A stretch of 6,918 nucleotides of DNA from Cytophagales bacterium (GCA_029262955.1 JAJCYL010000093.1:1-6918), one strand, 5' to 3'; shown: positions 1 through 5,437, numbered from the stretch's first letter. Program-made: numbers and translations. Notes: generated from the letters alone by a model not told the origin.

Positions 1-114
1 CCAGACGTTGTAGCCAAAATTGAAAGATTGGCGGATGGAATTCGTATTCGATTAGGAGACAATTTAACAGACGTTAAAGGTTTAGAAACAAGGCCACCAG
101 GACAGTTAAAATAA
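1..114 (+). CDS. Sulfatase (arylsulfatase-type), C-terminal end only
   Basis: Only the last 37 codons are present; the gene enters from the left and stops at TAA 112-114. The tail begins PDVVAKIERLADGIR, continues through LGDNLTDVKG and ends ETRPPGQLK. Sulfatases of the alkaline-phosphatase superfamily (S1 type, formylglycine-dependent) commonly close with a helix of the form PDVVxxLxxLADxxRxxLGD followed by a glycine-rich stretch and RPPG, so the match is specific although short. The catalytic C/S-x-P-x-R motif and metal ligands lie outside the window and cannot be checked. Such enzymes hydrolyse sulfate esters, often on polysaccharides, and are usually exported in Bacteroidota; the substrate cannot be guessed from this tail. 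The gene converges on the leftward DUF983 gene, and I see no convincing hairpin terminator after its stop. Confidence 0.72.
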   Translation, partial: PDVVAKIERLADGIRIRLGDNLTDVKGLETRPPGQLK

Positions 115-124
115 GCTTAAAAGG

Positions 125-202
125 CTATTCGCTTCCCAAAGCATCTACAGGATTGGCCACTGCCGATTTTATCTTTTGGTGCGCAATGGTTAATAAGGCA
201 GT
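125..202 (-). pseudogene. Remnant of an FtsX/MacB-type ABC transporter permease C-terminus
   Basis: Immediately after the DUF983 stop codon (TAG, 205-203), in the same leftward frame, 25 sense codons run to a second TAG (127-125). The encoded peptide contains ALLTIAHQKIK and ends SAVANPVDALGSE. Permeases of the MacB/FtsX family in Bacteroidota commonly end in a last membrane helix followed by a segment like xxQxIKAAxANPVxxLRxE and a stop, so this is a near-exact copy of that ending, with G where R is usual. There is no start codon inside the stretch, and the rest of a permease (normally several hundred residues) is absent. I infer that a permease gene once lay here and was lost by a deletion that left only its 3' end. 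Readthrough of the DUF983 stop would append this tail to DUF983, but nothing in the sequence suggests that this occurs. Confidence 0.6.
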
Positions 203-565
203 CTACCCTGAATAGCTTATCCCTCCAAACCAATAGAGATATAGAACTCTGGAATACCTATAAATAAAGGGCAGAAGTATGGTACTAGTAACAACTACAG
301 TTGCAGTATATACCCAGGCTTGCGGATTACCGAAGAAATTATATAGGGTTAGTGCGGTCACAATAATAATACCTACAATAAAGCCATAACTGATGTACAT
401 GGCACCAATAAAAAATCCAGGTTCAATTTGAAATCTCAAATTACAGTTGGGACAAGTTTCTTTCATTTTAGTGAAATCTTGCCAATGAATTGGTGGGTGA
501 ACGAACATCTTAGCCTTTCGGCAACGGGGACATTCCTCGTTCAATAGTGAGGTAAGTGTACTCAA
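203..565 (-). CDS. DUF983 family zinc-ribbon membrane protein
   Basis: This 120-residue protein has the DUF983 layout. An N-terminal CxxC pair (C12-P-R-C15) and a second pair (C38-P-N-C41) form a probable zinc ribbon. They are followed by the motif FQIEPGFFIGAMYISYG (45-61), which begins the first membrane helix (about 51-75), and by a second helix (about 84-104). The protein closes with the basic YRYSRVLYLYWFG stretch. The family is widespread in Bacteroidota and Alphaproteobacteria and has no established function; it is expected in the inner membrane. The start is the TTG at 565-563. No ATG or GTG lies between it and the upstream in-frame stop (580-578), and the next Met (residue 20) would remove the first CxxC. 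The gene begins 2 nt after the lipoprotein stop, so the two are almost certainly translated from one mRNA, perhaps by translational coupling. The family call is firm; the biological role is unknown. Confidence 0.88.
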   Translation of the reverse strand: MSTLTSLLNEECPRCRKAKMFVHPPIHWQDFTKMKETCPNCNLRFQIEPGFFIGAMYISYGFIVGIIIVTALTLYNFFGNPQAWVYTATVVVTSTILLPFIYRYSRVLYLYWFGGISYSG

Positions 566-567
566 TT

Positions 568-1488
568 TTAGTTTAAGTTAAGCTCCTTGCGCCAAACACT
601 GTCTGCAAGGTCATGCTTACTCCAGTAGTCAAGCATAATCCTTCTATCCTGCACCGCTTTGGTTGTTAACTTCTTAGCATTCTTGCCAAATCCACTGGTG
701 TAGGTCTCTTCCCATGAATAGATTTCAAAGGGAAATTCACTGTTGTAATTGATAGTCAGCGCTCTATCAAAATCCATATACTCCAATTTATAGGACGTAA
801 CTGAATCGCTTGATTGCAGAATTACTTTAGCCCTTTCGGGCTTAGACGGTCTATGACTAAGTCTTGAGTACAGCAGTGACGGCACTATACTGATCTCCCC
901 TTGTGGTAAATTTTTCGGGTCGATTCGGATAATCGTCCATAATTCATCTTCCAATAAACTGACTGCAATGGTCGTTTCCTGATCACCTTCAGACTCAAAA
1001 TAAGATTTTAAAGAGAGATTATAATTGCCGTTTTTATTATTTAGTTGAGCAAATGTATGGCCACACCACTCCTGAGAGCTTGCTGTGATTTTCAGTGTAG
1101 ATCCTGGCTCAAATGTTAGTGGTGTAAATATTGACTCCATCATAGAATATGGATAAACTCCGGTGTTAAATTTTCTTGTCGAGTTCAGCTTCATAATCTT
1201 AACACCATCCTTTCCAGCCGATTGAGGATCGTCCAACTTGACTTGCTTACTTCTCGAAAAATCTTCTGTTACAAATATTAAAACTGCATGGCCGGGGTGT
1301 ACCTCGCCATATCTCGCTTGTTCAAGCTTATAACTAGTTAATTCTGCTTGCCCCTGAAACCAGTAATTAGAAAATTCCTGGGTTACATTTAATGAAGCCT
1401 GCACTGGGTCATTGGCAACATCACAACCCAAAATGGTAGTAATGACAACCATGGCTAACACTATTTGTTTTATTATTCGTCTGGTCAT
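568..1488 (-). CDS. Conserved Bacteroidota lipoprotein of unknown function
   Basis: This 306-residue protein has a lipoprotein signal peptide: basic MTRRIIKQ, a hydrophobic core (9-20) and lipobox I19-L20-G21-C22, so the mature protein is probably anchored through Cys22. Conserved-looking blocks are EFSNYWFQGQAELTSYKL (38-55), ARYGEVHPGHAVLIFVTEDF (58-77), KFNTGVYPYSMM (106-117), SSQEWCGHTFAQLN (137-150) and SYFESEGDQ (162-170). I recall this family as common in Flavobacteriia and Cytophagia and often labelled 'septum formation inhibitor Maf' in databases. That label looks wrong: a secreted lipoprotein does not fit the cytoplasmic Maf nucleotide pyrophosphatase. TSYKLE occurs twice (51-56 and 231-236), which may point to two similar beta-rich halves. 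The WCGH motif with its single conserved Cys is suggestive, but no catalytic role can be assigned. The gene is followed after 2 nt by DUF983. Start ATG 1488-1486 is chosen because it gives the complete signal peptide. Confidence 0.8.
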   Translation of the reverse strand: MTRRIIKQIVLAMVVITTILGCDVANDPVQASLNVTQEFSNYWFQGQAELTSYKLEQARYGEVHPGHAVLIFVTEDFSRSKQVKLDDPQSAGKDGVKIMKLNSTRKFNTGVYPYSMMESIFTPLTFEPGSTLKITASSQEWCGHTFAQLNNKNGNYNLSLKSYFESEGDQETTIAVSLLEDELWTIIRIDPKNLPQGEISIVPSLLYSRLSHRPSKPERAKVILQSSDSVTSYKLEYMDFDRALTINYNSEFPFEIYSWEETYTSGFGKNAKKLTTKAVQDRRIMLDYWSKHDLADSVWRKELNLN

Positions 1489-1510
1489 GACATCGTTTTT
1501 AACTTAATTG

Positions 1511-1518
1511 CAAATCTA
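1511..1518 (-). promoter_or_regulatory. Putative Bacteroidota -7 promoter element ahead of the lipoprotein gene
   Basis: On the minus strand this reads TAGATTTG, a full match to the Bacteroidota primary sigma factor -7 consensus TAnnTTTG. It ends 22 nt before the lipoprotein start codon, implying a short leader. No TTG/TTTG -33 element sits at the usual spacing; the nearest TTG (1531-1529) is only 10 nt upstream. The element would let the lipoprotein-DUF983 pair be transcribed separately from the phosphorylase gene. An 8-mer with two free positions in AT-rich DNA can occur by chance, so this is tentative. Confidence 0.3.
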
Positions 1519-1597
1519 AATGCTCCTTCAAGGTAAAGTACTATCCGCTGCTTTTCATCATGATATATGTCAGCTATTCGACTACAAGTCAGAAGGC

Positions 1598-2455
1598 TCA
1601 AATCCTTTCTAATACTTTTCTAACCAAACTGTCAATCACCCTATTGGGATTTGTCGAAAACGTATTGCGGATTCGATTGGCCAGAATTGCATTAAGACTT
1701 AGCATATTGTGACCCATTAAGAGGCCAAGAGCGTAATAACCAGCAGTCTCCATTTCGAAATTTGTAAGCCAGAAATCATTGAGATGGAAGTAATTTAGAT
1801 CCTGTAGCAGGTTCTTGTGCTTAATAGGTATCCTTAAATTTCTTCCCTGAGGAGCGTAAAAACCCGGAGTTGTTACCGTATTCCCTTTTACTAAATCACT
1901 GCCAAATTGTTTCATCAAGTCGGAAGAACCTTTAACACAGTATGGCATAAATGACAATTTGGTTTTTTCTTTGATCGCTTTACAAATTGATATTTCGGTA
2001 GTTGTTTGAGGCAAGTTGTAAAACTGCATGAGCGTGTCAAGGCCAACGGCATATTCTGAAGCGACATGGCTCCCTACTCTGATGTCCTCCTGGATACTAG
2101 CTGAAGACCCGATTCGAATGATATTAAGACTTTTCCTCTTCTTAATAGGTTCTCGGGTTTTAAGATTAATATTCGCTAAGGCATCAAGTTCAGTCATGAC
2201 GATCTCCACATTGTCTGTCCCCAAACCTGTACTCAAAACAGTGATTCTTTTGCCCTTATATTGTCCAATATGTGTGATGAACTCCCTTTTATTCATTTCA
2301 AAATCCACGTCATCGAAAAACTGACTTACGCGGTGAACTCTACCCGGATCTCCTACAACAATGATGGTATCAGAAAGGTGTTTTGGTTTGAGGTTTAAAT
2401 GATAAACACTGCCGTCGGGATTTAGAATCAATTCTGATTCAGGGTAGCTGGCCAT
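1598..2455 (-). CDS. Nucleoside phosphorylase, uridine phosphorylase-like
   Basis: This 285-residue protein is a PNP/UDP-family phosphorylase, which splits a nucleoside with phosphate into base and ribose-1-phosphate in the cytoplasm (salvage). Visible family motifs, in order: GDPGRV (35-40, phosphate-binding Arg39), KREF (56-59, matching the HREF segment that donates Arg48 to the neighbouring active site in E. coli uridine phosphorylase), STGLGTDN (75-82), RIGSSASIQ (114-122), FYAPQGR (199-205), NFEMET (232-237, ribose-binding Glu-Met-Glu) and NAILANR (255-261). FYAPQGR aligns with FYPGQER of E. coli Udp, keeping the Gln and Arg that contact uracil, so uridine is the likeliest substrate. The glycine loop differs from the E. 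coli form: GTDN replaces GGPS, and SSA replaces TTG. The basic insert at 98-110 (LKTREPIKKRKSL) is longer than the E. coli turn. The gene follows trhO after 71 nt on the same strand. Substrate specificity is inferred, not shown. Confidence 0.87.
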   Translation of the reverse strand: MASYPESELILNPDGSVYHLNLKPKHLSDTIIVVGDPGRVHRVSQFFDDVDFEMNKREFITHIGQYKGKRITVLSTGLGTDNVEIVMTELDALANINLKTREPIKKRKSLNIIRIGSSASIQEDIRVGSHVASEYAVGLDTLMQFYNLPQTTTEISICKAIKEKTKLSFMPYCVKGSSDLMKQFGSDLVKGNTVTTPGFYAPQGRNLRIPIKHKNLLQDLNYFHLNDFWLTNFEMETAGYYALGLLMGHNMLSLNAILANRIRNTFSTNPNRVIDSLVRKVLERI

Positions 2456-2472
2456 AACGTAAGATTACAGAA

Positions 2473-2484
2473 ATTAAGCTTAAT
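2473..2484. repeat. 12-bp perfect palindrome in the trhO-phosphorylase gap
   Basis: ATTAAGCTTAAT is a perfect 12-bp palindrome, 18 nt upstream of the phosphorylase start codon. Beside it, AAAAGCCTTTT forms a second small inverted repeat with a 1-nt centre. Together they fill about a third of the 71-nt gap. The site could be an operator for a dimeric regulator or simply an AT-rich coincidence. It is not followed by a T-run that would make it a terminator. Confidence 0.3.
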
Positions 2485-2526
2485 CCAAAAGCCTTTTTCC
2501 GCTCAGATTGTCTCCAATAACATTTC

Positions 2527-3486
2527 TTAAGACAGCTTCTTATCCCTGTAGAGCCCTTTATAAGGGTTATAACCATTCATCTCCCTGGCATAATAACCTG
2601 TACCGTCATATGGTCTTTTGTCTGGATGAATCTTGCATTCTTCTGAGCAAGCTCCCTGCAGTTCCCAACCACATTCCTCACAAATTGGCACATGCCTGTT
2701 GCAAACCGGGTTTCCACAATTAACCATTCTGTCGGAAGGTTCATTACAGACATAGCATTTTGAGATCACTTTTGGATTGACACTATTTACATCAACCGTG
2801 ATGCGATTGTCAAATACGTAACACTTTCCATCAAAATCTACGCCTCCCGCTTCAATACCGTATTTAATAATTCCTCCATGCAATTGATAGACATTTTCAA
2901 ATCCCTGCTCAAGTAAATACGCACTGGCTTTTTCACATTTGATACCACCAGTGCAGTAGGTAAGTACTTTCTTGTCTTTGTATTTAGTTTTCAGTTCTTC
3001 AACTTTTTCCGGGAACTCCCGGAAATTATCTATGTCAAGGGTGACAGCATTCTTAAACTTTCCTATCTCATGTTCATAATTGGATCGAACATCCAAAACA
3101 ACAACGTCCTCATCATCCTTCAATTTCTGAAAATCCTTTGGTTCCAGGTGAATTCCAGTCTTCATCTTCGGATCAATATGTTTCAAACTTGAATGAACGA
3201 TTTCATCCTTAACCCTTACGTGCATTTTCTGAAAGGCATGAATATCCGATTGGTCAATTTTGAACTCTATACCTTTAAGAATCGGATCACTCTCCAATTC
3301 ATGCATGTATTTTTTACAGTGTTCTTCTGTACCGGAGACGGTCCCATTCAAGCCTTCAGGAGCAACAATTATTCTCCCTCTCAAATCTAAATCCAGACAA
3401 AACAAGTGATGTTTTTCTCTAAACGCCCCAGGGTCTACAATTTCGGCGTAATGATAATAGAGAAGTATTAAATATTTTTTTTTCAT
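2527..3486 (-). CDS. trhO: tRNA uridine(34) hydroxylase TrhO (YceA family rhodanese)
   Basis: This 319-residue protein has the full TrhO architecture. An N-terminal ferredoxin-like domain (about 1-95) contains APEGLNGTVSGT (42-53). A rhodanese domain (about 120-215) begins VVLDVRSNYEHEIGKFKNA and carries the active-site loop YCTGGIKCEKAS (177-188), with catalytic Cys178 and the second conserved Cys184. A C-terminal Cys-rich module has cysteines at 244, 247, 257, 262, 269, 272, 280 and 284, probably zinc-binding, followed by the family tail RPYDGTGYYAREMNGY. In E. coli and B. subtilis, TrhO makes 5-hydroxyuridine at tRNA position 34 using O2, the first step to wobble cmo5U or mo5U modification. 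All expected parts are present and the length is normal. Start ATG 3486-3484 gives the usual N-terminus (YLILLYYHYAEI). It is the first gene of the leftward run; whether the phosphorylase shares its mRNA is open. Confidence 0.95.
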   Translation of the reverse strand: MKKKYLILLYYHYAEIVDPGAFREKHHLFCLDLDLRGRIIVAPEGLNGTVSGTEEHCKKYMHELESDPILKGIEFKIDQSDIHAFQKMHVRVKDEIVHSSLKHIDPKMKTGIHLEPKDFQKLKDDEDVVVLDVRSNYEHEIGKFKNAVTLDIDNFREFPEKVEELKTKYKDKKVLTYCTGGIKCEKASAYLLEQGFENVYQLHGGIIKYGIEAGGVDFDGKCYVFDNRITVDVNSVNPKVISKCYVCNEPSDRMVNCGNPVCNRHVPICEECGWELQGACSEECKIHPDKRPYDGTGYYAREMNGYNPYKGLYRDKKLS

Positions 3487-3522
3487 AACTCAGCCTTGTT
3501 TCAGCAAGGTGTTAGGACACCA

Positions 3523-3530
3523 CAAAATTA
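3523..3530 (-). promoter_or_regulatory. Putative Bacteroidota -7 promoter element ahead of trhO
   Basis: On the minus strand this reads TAATTTTG, matching the TAnnTTTG consensus, 36 nt before the trhO ATG. The leader would then include the CCTTG/CAAGG inverted repeat (3494-3509). No clear TTTG -33 element is found at the usual distance, and the surrounding DNA is AT-rich, so confidence is low. Confidence 0.3.
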
Positions 3531-3590
3531 TATAAAATACTTCAAGTTCCCGTCCATTAAATACACACCCAGGCAATTAATGCATCAAAG

Positions 3591-3643
3591 TTTCTGGTTT
3601 CTGGCTTCTGGATTTCTCGCAATTATTATGGCCCAACCAGAAA
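3591..3643. repeat. TTTCTGG tandem heptamers with a distal inverted copy
   Basis: Two exact TTTCTGG units (3591-3597, 3598-3604) are followed by CTTCTGG (3605-3611) and a decayed ATTTCTC (3612-3618). An exact 9-base inverted copy, AACCAGAAA (3635-3643), complements 3591-3599 across a 35-nt loop. The array lies well outside both coding regions. It may be a slipped-strand tandem repeat, a binding-site cluster, or a decayed small mobile repeat; the sequence alone does not decide. Confidence 0.6.
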
Positions 3644-3715
3644 TAAAAAAACTATAAACAAATCAAAAAACACCGGTTACTTTTTTATAACTTATCGAAT
3701 ATATAATTGTACTTA

Positions 3716-3725
3716 TATAATTTTC
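3716..3725 (+). promoter_or_regulatory. Weak promoter-like tract ahead of the 149-residue gene
   Basis: TATAAT (3716-3721) overlaps TAATTTTC (3718-3725), which is one base off the Bacteroidota -7 consensus. It lies about 21 nt before the ATG at 3747. A second TATAAT occurs at 3702-3707. No convincing -33 partner is present, and the tract is so AT-rich that such matches are expected by chance. Confidence 0.2.
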
Positions 3726-3746
3726 ATAACTAAATCCAGCAATGCT

Positions 3747-4196
3747 ATGATGAGGAACATTTTAAAACAATTCTTAGGAGGAAGAGCGTATGAAGATGCT
3801 GAAAACCTGATACGAATAGCTTTCATGGAGGGAAAGCTTCGCCGTGGGGATATTGATCTGATCAACGATGAAATTGAAGGTATTGATATCCCTAATAGTG
3901 ACCTACGAATTGATGACAGCCATTTAAATAGGATGAAATTAGCTCTCCCGACAAAAGACAGTCAAAAGTTTAAATTGATTTATTTGTTAGTCAAGAAGTT
4001 CAATCAGGGTAAGGGTCTAAATGATGCTAAAAGACATGTATTAACTGAAGTTTTTTCAGTAATACATCACGAAGGATCCAGGATAGATGAGATGATCAAT
4101 TCGGTAATCAGTAATATCACCTCCGGCAATTCTGAAAGCGAGACTTACCAGAGACTTGGTTATCTATTAAAACCCAGACAGATCAACTTCAACTAA
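3747..4196 (+). CDS. Small helical protein of unknown function, possibly TerB-like
   Basis: I do not recognise this 149-residue protein with confidence. It has no signal peptide, membrane segment or cysteine, so it should be cytoplasmic. The sequence reads as nearly all helix: an N-terminal amphipathic stretch (MMRNILKQFLGG), helices around 15-30 and 33-43, then after a polar linker the block FKLIYLLVKKFNQGKGLNDAKRHVLTEVFSVI (about 76-107) and a final helix around 112-127. That block resembles TerB-type helical bundles, where a hydrophobic helix is followed by a G-L-(S/N)-D/E turn and a helix ending in a hydrophobic triad, but the usual acidic metal-binding pattern is not obvious. The TerB idea is therefore a weak guess. 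Start ATG 3747 is followed directly by a second ATG; an out-of-frame ATG at 3742 opens only a two-codon frame overlapping the start. The gene stands alone, divergent from trhO and convergent with the oxidoreductase. Codon use looks like its neighbours'. Confidence 0.7.
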   Translation: MMRNILKQFLGGRAYEDAENLIRIAFMEGKLRRGDIDLINDEIEGIDIPNSDLRIDDSHLNRMKLALPTKDSQKFKLIYLLVKKFNQGKGLNDAKRHVLTEVFSVIHHEGSRIDEMINSVISNITSGNSESETYQRLGYLLKPRQINFN

Positions 4197-4202
4197 TCAA
4201 TC

Positions 4203-4262
4203 AGGTGTAGGGTCCAGTCACCAACCAACCTTTTATTCTGCTCCTGCACCTCATTGTTTTTT
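4203..4262 (+). terminator. Probable intrinsic terminator of the 149-residue gene
   Basis: AGGTGTAGG (4203-4211) pairs with CCTGCACCT (4243-4251) over nine positions with one G-T wobble, enclosing a 31-nt loop that may have further pairing (CAG 4215-4217 with CTG 4238-4240). It begins 7 nt after the stop codon and is followed by TTGTTTTTT (4254-4262), a U-run suited to the rightward transcript. The long loop makes it a less than ideal terminator. The T-run touches the stop codon of the convergent oxidoreductase gene, leaving almost no neutral space between the two genes. Confidence 0.42.
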
Positions 4263-5437
4263 CACAAAACACACCTTACTCCATCTCGATCAATCTCTGG
4301 TATGCATTGATTACAATAGGTGCAACCTGTTTTATTAACCTCCCCTGATTCCAATCGATTGATAAATTGTGCATCATGTATTAAGGGCCTACCCAATGCA
4401 ATAAGTTCAAATCCATCTGATAGCACCGATTCCATATTTTGCAACGAGGTAACTCCCCCAATATATACTATTGGAATATTCACAACACGTCTGATTTGTT
4501 GAGCAGCCCCTAAAAAGAAGAGTTCATTAAAGGGCAGTTTTTTAATAATAACTGGTCCAAATAACATGATCCCAATCTTTTGAAGCCAATTCCGTTCAAC
4601 CTGTACCATTTGCTTGATTGGAATGTCACCCCGAAGTAAAAAAAAGGGGCTGGTATTAGTGAAACCCCCACTTAGAACCAATCCATCAACTCCGGCCTTT
4701 TCAAAAGTACTTGCCACACGCTTGGCATCTTCTAAACCTAAACCTCCCTTGAAGCCATCGCTCACATTCATTTTAATAAGGATAGGAAAATCTTTTCCGA
4801 CTGACCGTCGAATTGATTGCAGAACTTCTGTGGGAAACTTCGGCCTCTTTTCAATAGACCCGCCGTAATCGTCTTTTCGCCTGTTAAAAGCAGGGGATAA
4901 AAACTGACTCAGTAAATAACCATGGCCTGCGTGAAGTTCAATAGCATCAAATCCGCTCTCTTTAGCAATTACTGCCGCTTCAGCAAAATCAGACAATGTG
5001 CTATCAATATCATCCTCTGTCATAGTCCTGCTAAAAGGAATTCCTGAAAACAGTCCCAAATTATTAAAGGTACGGGTGGGACTTATTGGCCTGGATTTTA
5101 ACTTCTTATTCCTACTAAAAAAACCACAATGTGCTAATTGTATTGAACATAAACCTCCGGCCTTATGAATAGCTGCTGTAAATGACTTTAAACCGTCAAT
5201 TGATGCTTCATTAACTACAATTTGATTCTCGAAAGTGGCTCCTTCGTCATTTACTGCACAATATGCAAGAGTCGTCATCGCTACGCCCCCAAGAACAATC
5301 TGCCGATGCCAGTCAATCAATCTGTCAGTTACTGCACCATTTACACTAAGTCCTTCATAAGTTGCAGATTTAATAATCCTGTTTTTCAATTGAATATTAT
5401 TCAATCGAATGGTCGTGAAAATCGGAGATTGCACCAT
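4262..5437 (-). CDS. Old Yellow Enzyme-family NADH:flavin oxidoreductase with a C-terminal four-Cys motif
   Basis: This 391-residue protein is a single-domain FMN TIM barrel of the Old Yellow Enzyme family, which typically reduces activated C=C bonds with NAD(P)H. Visible motifs: LKNRIIKSATYEG (18-29, start of the barrel), SIQLAHCG (98-105), the hallmark ELHAGHGYLLSQFLSP (167-182, with His169 and His172), FNRRKDDYGGSIEKRPKF (184-201, FMN phosphate region), VLSGG (254-258), YIGGVT (325-330) and IALGRPLI (346-353, FMN-binding end). The tail GCTYCNQCIPEIDRDGVRCVL has cysteines at 372, 375, 378 and 389. It recalls the [4Fe-4S] cluster ligands of 2,4-dienoyl-CoA reductase and trimethylamine dehydrogenase, but the spacing is C-x2-C-x2-C-x10-C and the large NAD(P)/FAD domains that follow in those enzymes are absent. 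I believe this short form, ending GVRCVL, is a natural subfamily and not a truncation. The substrate is unknown. The gene diverges from the sensor kinase gene 125 nt away. Confidence 0.9.
   Translation of the reverse strand: MVQSPIFTTIRLNNIQLKNRIIKSATYEGLSVNGAVTDRLIDWHRQIVLGGVAMTTLAYCAVNDEGATFENQIVVNEASIDGLKSFTAAIHKAGGLCSIQLAHCGFFSRNKKLKSRPISPTRTFNNLGLFSGIPFSRTMTEDDIDSTLSDFAEAAVIAKESGFDAIELHAGHGYLLSQFLSPAFNRRKDDYGGSIEKRPKFPTEVLQSIRRSVGKDFPILIKMNVSDGFKGGLGLEDAKRVASTFEKAGVDGLVLSGGFTNTSPFFLLRGDIPIKQMVQVERNWLQKIGIMLFGPVIIKKLPFNELFFLGAAQQIRRVVNIPIVYIGGVTSLQNMESVLSDGFELIALGRPLIHDAQFINRLESGEVNKTGCTYCNQCIPEIDRDGVRCVL

Larger units (their letters stand above)
3487..3746. other. Divergent intergenic spacer between trhO and the 149-residue gene
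   Basis: This 260-nt AT-rich spacer separates two divergently transcribed genes and must hold both promoters. No plausible coding frame is visible. It contains a promoter-like element for trhO (3523-3530), a small inverted repeat in the trhO leader (CCTTG 3494-3498 with CAAGG 3505-3509), a tandem heptamer repeat with a distant inverted copy (3591-3643), and a very AT-rich tract (about 3680-3725) with two TATAAT-like hexamers ahead of the rightward gene. Confidence 0.7.

Noticed and set aside
583..588. AAGGAG on the minus strand as a Shine-Dalgarno site for DUF983
   Set aside because: It lies 17 nt from the TTG start, inside the last lipoprotein codons (Lys-Glu), too far for ordinary use.
568..1488. 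Maf septum-formation/nucleotide pyrophosphatase identity for the lipoprotein
   Set aside because: The protein has a lipobox and no Maf-type nucleotide-binding motifs; the name appears to be an inherited database error.
2028..2324. Rightward open frame of about 98 codons inside the phosphorylase gene
   Set aside because: It lies fully antisense to a clear PNP/UDP-family gene, has no recognisable domain and a composition typical of a shadow frame.
2508..3390. Two rightward open frames (2508-2723 and 3193-3390) over trhO
   Set aside because: Both are antisense to conserved trhO coding sequence and show no family motifs.
3494..3509. CCTTG/CAAGG inverted repeat in the trhO leader as a riboswitch or attenuator
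   Set aside because: The stem is only 5 bp with a 6-nt loop and nothing else resembling a known riboswitch or attenuator around it.
3742..3750. ATG CTA TGA mini-frame overlapping the start of the 149-residue gene
   Set aside because: Two codons in AT-rich DNA are expected by chance; there is no sign of a conserved regulatory uORF.
4262..5437. Oxidoreductase as a truncated 2,4-dienoyl-CoA reductase
   Set aside because: The barrel is complete, and the terminal Cys motif ending GVRCVL fits a natural short subfamily; no decayed FAD/NAD domain follows in any frame of the short spacer.
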